Shown here piece by piece: positions 4,231 to 5,946 of a DNA stretch of 5,946 nt. The notes below the pieces were generated by a model. The model was given only the letters and a program-made list of their open reading frames with translations. It had not been told where the DNA came from and did not search any database. The translations under genes were made by a program, and so were the position numbers. Positions within the stretch are counted from its first letter, which is position 1; each line of letters starts with the position of its first letter. Source of the DNA: Candidatus Kaiserbacteria bacterium (GTDB taxonomy: Bacteria > Patescibacteriota > Minisyncoccia > Phycocordibacterales > UBA12088); assembly GCA_003561715.1 (NCBI GenBank), contig PWVU01000147.1:1-5946 (forward strand), given 5' to 3'.

Positions 4231-5589
4231 ATGCGTCGTTTGGCTGTTTGCATACTCTGCGCGCCACGCATGCGTATGCCCTCATACTGTAAGAAACTTC
4301 TCACTGGTGTACTAGTCGTGCTCTTTATGGTGCCGGCGTCTCTTATGGTGGCTCCGCAAAAAACGGATGCTAGTTTGGATTTTTTTGGCGGCGCCGCTAT
4401 AGGTATGGCGGCTTGTTTTGCAGGCGATTTTATTGCAGAGGCCATAGGTGCTGCCGTCGACTTTACTGTTGATGCGTTTGGTCTTGGAGGTCTGCTGGAT
4501 GGCGGCGGGGCAATGGTCCCGGTAGACCCGATTCCCACCGAAATGCGCGAATGTACACTCGATGTCTTGTTTTGGAATTTTGCCAACGAACTGATACGAC
4601 AGATACTTCGCGATATGACCGCTTGGGTGGAGGGCGGTTTTGAAGGATTTCCGGCATTCCTTACCAATCCAAGAGAATTTTTTGAGGGTGTCGCGCGCTC
4701 CTCGCTCGATCGCTTTATCAGCGATAATCTCGCATTTCTCTGTGAGCCATTTCGATTCAATATAGAAATATCTTTGACCGAGACCTTGCGGAGAACACGC
4801 CCGGAGCGATATGCCTGTACGCTGGATGACGTATTTGCCAATTACGAAGGTTTTGTACAGGGCAACTTTATGGAAGGAGGGTGGCGCGGCTGGATCCACA
4901 CAAGTAGAAAGCGCGCAAACAATCCCGCTCACGTGCTGGTCGACACTACACTGCACCTGCCCGGCGTTATCAGTGTAAATACAGATACTTCCTGGGACAT
5001 ACTCACCTGGGGACGTGGTCTGTTCTCTACGCAAGACGAGGAAGGGAATGTCATCACGCCCGGGGCTATTATCGAAGACCAGCTCAACAACCATCTCGAC
5101 ACCGGTCGTGAACGCCTCGTGGTTGCCAAAGAAGTAAATGAGCTTCTTGATGCGCTTCTCACCTTCTTTATCACCGAACTCTTTGATGCGGGTACTAATA
5201 CCTATAGCGGACTCATCGGTGGGGTAAGTGGCGGTGTTCGCACAGGAAGCTTTGCGGTTGCTCGCACCCTTGAAATGAACGACCCCTCTGCGGCGCAAGA
5301 GCGTCTTCTCGCCAGTATCGATGCGCGTATTGCGGCCGCTGAGGAACGCGAAGATGAGGTGTCTGCCGAGGCACTTCGCGCACTACGTGCAGAGGTTGAA
5401 GCGGTCGACCCGACCGATCCTGATGCCGCAAGCCAGCTCACAGCTCTTGAGAATGCCCTTCGCTTTACCGGTGTCGCGGAAGCGGCGGTTGCCGCCTCAT
5501 CAGGTGCGGGCGGGGGTGCAGTGGGCGACATTGGTACGCTCCCGCCATACGACAATCCGGGTATTGCGGAAGAACCTGCGTCCCCATAA
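4231..5589 (+). CDS. Secreted cysteine-containing protein of a Parcubacteria-type envelope/secretion cluster
   Basis: The product is 452 residues from ATG 4231. A signal peptide is evident (KKLLTGVLVVLFMV core, likely cleavage after about A47). From ATG 4231 its n-region is long, and ATG 4270 or 4276 would give a more usual length. Neither has a Shine-Dalgarno site, so the start is uncertain. A second apolar stretch covers about 51-90. The body carries C108, C171 (FLCEPF) and C196 (YACTLDD) and the phrases WVEGGFEGFPAFLTNP, GNFMEGGWRGW, LTWGRGLFS and ITPGAIIEDQLNN. I recall these landmarks from a large exported family in Parcubacteria, usually beside VirB6/TrbL-like and VirB4-like genes. Residues about 354-392 look like a charged helix or coiled coil, and the C terminus is Gly/Ala/Pro-rich. 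It is the first gene of an operon with the 5605 gene, 15 bases downstream. Function is unproven; a structural part of a secretion or pilus-like machine is an inference. Confidence 0.8.
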   Translation: MRRLAVCILCAPRMRMPSYCKKLLTGVLVVLFMVPASLMVAPQKTDASLDFFGGAAIGMAACFAGDFIAEAIGAAVDFTVDAFGLGGLLDGGGAMVPVDPIPTEMRECTLDVLFWNFANELIRQILRDMTAWVEGGFEGFPAFLTNPREFFEGVARSSLDRFISDNLAFLCEPFRFNIEISLTETLRRTRPERYACTLDDVFANYEGFVQGNFMEGGWRGWIHTSRKRANNPAHVLVDTTLHLPGVISVNTDTSWDILTWGRGLFSTQDEEGNVITPGAIIEDQLNNHLDTGRERLVVAKEVNELLDALLTFFITELFDAGTNTYSGLIGGVSGGVRTGSFAVARTLEMNDPSAAQERLLASIDARIAAAEEREDEVSAEALRALRAEVEAVDPTDPDAASQLTALENALRFTGVAEAAVAASSGAGGGAVGDIGTLPPYDNPGIAEEPASP

Positions 5590-5604
5590 TCCAGTTTGGT
5601 AAAC

Positions 5605-5946
5605 ATGTTCGGAACATTATTCACATCACCTTCTATCGTAAAAGCCTCTGTGCTGATCCTTTTTGTGTGCTCTGCTGTGTTGGGCGTAGCACTCGGCGGT
5701 ATGTTGCCCGGCAATAGTACATCCATCGCCCTTGCGCAAGGATTAGGTGAAACCCCCGGTGATTTCATTGCCGGCATGGAGAGAAATGAAGAAGCGAGTC
5801 CTGACTGGGCGGCTGGAGCGATCGCATGGTTGTTCAGTTGGGTGTCTGACTTTGTTTCGGCAATACTGAGCTTTGCCGGGCAACTCTTCGACTGGGTCAT
5901 CATAGTGACCGTCATACAAATGGGCGATAGTCTCACTGAGGGAGGA
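5605..5946 (+). CDS. VirB6/TrbL-like membrane protein, N-terminal 114 residues (truncated by window edge)
   Basis: ATG 5605 opens a frame that is still open at the window end. An N-terminal hydrophobic segment (about 12-32) is followed by SIALAQ, a possible signal-peptidase site after about A44. Next come a polar, acidic linker (about 49-68) and a second hydrophobic region (about 70-104) with aromatic residues (AWLFSWVSDFVSAILSF, FDWVIIVTVI). The position directly downstream of the exported protein and this layout fit the beginning of the polytopic VirB6/TrbL-like proteins that form the inner-membrane channel of type IV secretion systems. The diagnostic multi-spanning core lies outside the window, so the family call rests on context and recalled similarity. 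Spacing of 15 bases after the upstream stop, with no terminator, indicates co-transcription. Confidence 0.6.
   Translation, partial: MFGTLFTSPSIVKASVLILFVCSAVLGVALGGMLPGNSTSIALAQGLGETPGDFIAGMERNEEASPDWAAGAIAWLFSWVSDFVSAILSFAGQLFDWVIIVTVIQMGDSLTEGG

Noticed and set aside
3761..4285. Minus-strand frame of 174 residues across the terminator and the non-coding stretch
   Set aside because: It would start inside the secreted-protein gene, cross the T-run as a lysine run and overlap the lipoprotein gene. No start signal is visible.
4312..5298. Long minus-strand frame (328 residues) opposite the secreted-protein gene
   Set aside because: The plus-strand product has a signal peptide and recalled family motifs. 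The antisense product is Arg/Cys-rich without domain features, as expected of a shadow frame.
5202..5936. Minus-strand frame of 244 residues at the right end
   Set aside because: It is antisense to both plus-strand operon genes, and its Ala/Ser/Arg-rich composition mirrors their codon usage.

Overview
The window reads as a chromosomal segment of a Patescibacteria/CPR bacterium, most likely of the Parcubacteria (OD1) type. This is inference from protein content: two proteins, at 2367-3434 and 4231-5589, belong to exported families that I recall almost only from Parcubacteria genomes. No phylogenetic marker gene (rRNA, ribosomal protein) is present, so the assignment is not proven. The standard bacterial code is used and no in-frame stop interrupts any gene.

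Layout. Bases 1-379 (minus strand, running off the left edge) encode the start of a membrane-anchored extracytoplasmic protein. A short divergent promoter region separates it from a plus-strand apolipoprotein N-acyltransferase (Lnt-like) gene, 475-1917, which has the Glu-Lys-Cys catalytic residues. Next is about 450 bases without a convincing gene. It holds an imperfect tandem repeat, a small hairpin, a perfect 50-bp palindrome that probably acts as terminator, and an A/C-rich tract with a 21-bp tandem repeat. At 2367-3434 is an anchored protein with a thrombospondin-type-3/EF-hand-like calcium-binding loop pair. A small lipoprotein gene (3520-3879) follows, with its own Shine-Dalgarno site and a textbook intrinsic terminator. 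It is visibly richer in G+C than its neighbours and looks like a self-contained cassette. A further non-coding stretch (3962-4230) carries a good promoter for a two-gene unit: a secreted cysteine-containing protein (4231-5589), then a truncated membrane protein resembling the start of VirB6/TrbL-like channel proteins (5605 to the right edge).

How it fits together. The calcium-loop protein, the secreted cysteine protein and the VirB6-like protein plausibly form part of a CPR cell-envelope or type IV secretion-like apparatus. The window contains both Lnt and a predicted lipoprotein, that is, the enzyme and a candidate substrate. Expression signals fall into two styles. Three genes have a -10 box 6-7 bases before the start codon and no Shine-Dalgarno site, which predicts leaderless mRNAs. 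The small lipoprotein gene instead has a Shine-Dalgarno site, and an almost full-length anti-SD complement sits just before its terminator. I see no tRNA, rRNA, CRISPR array, transposase or origin.
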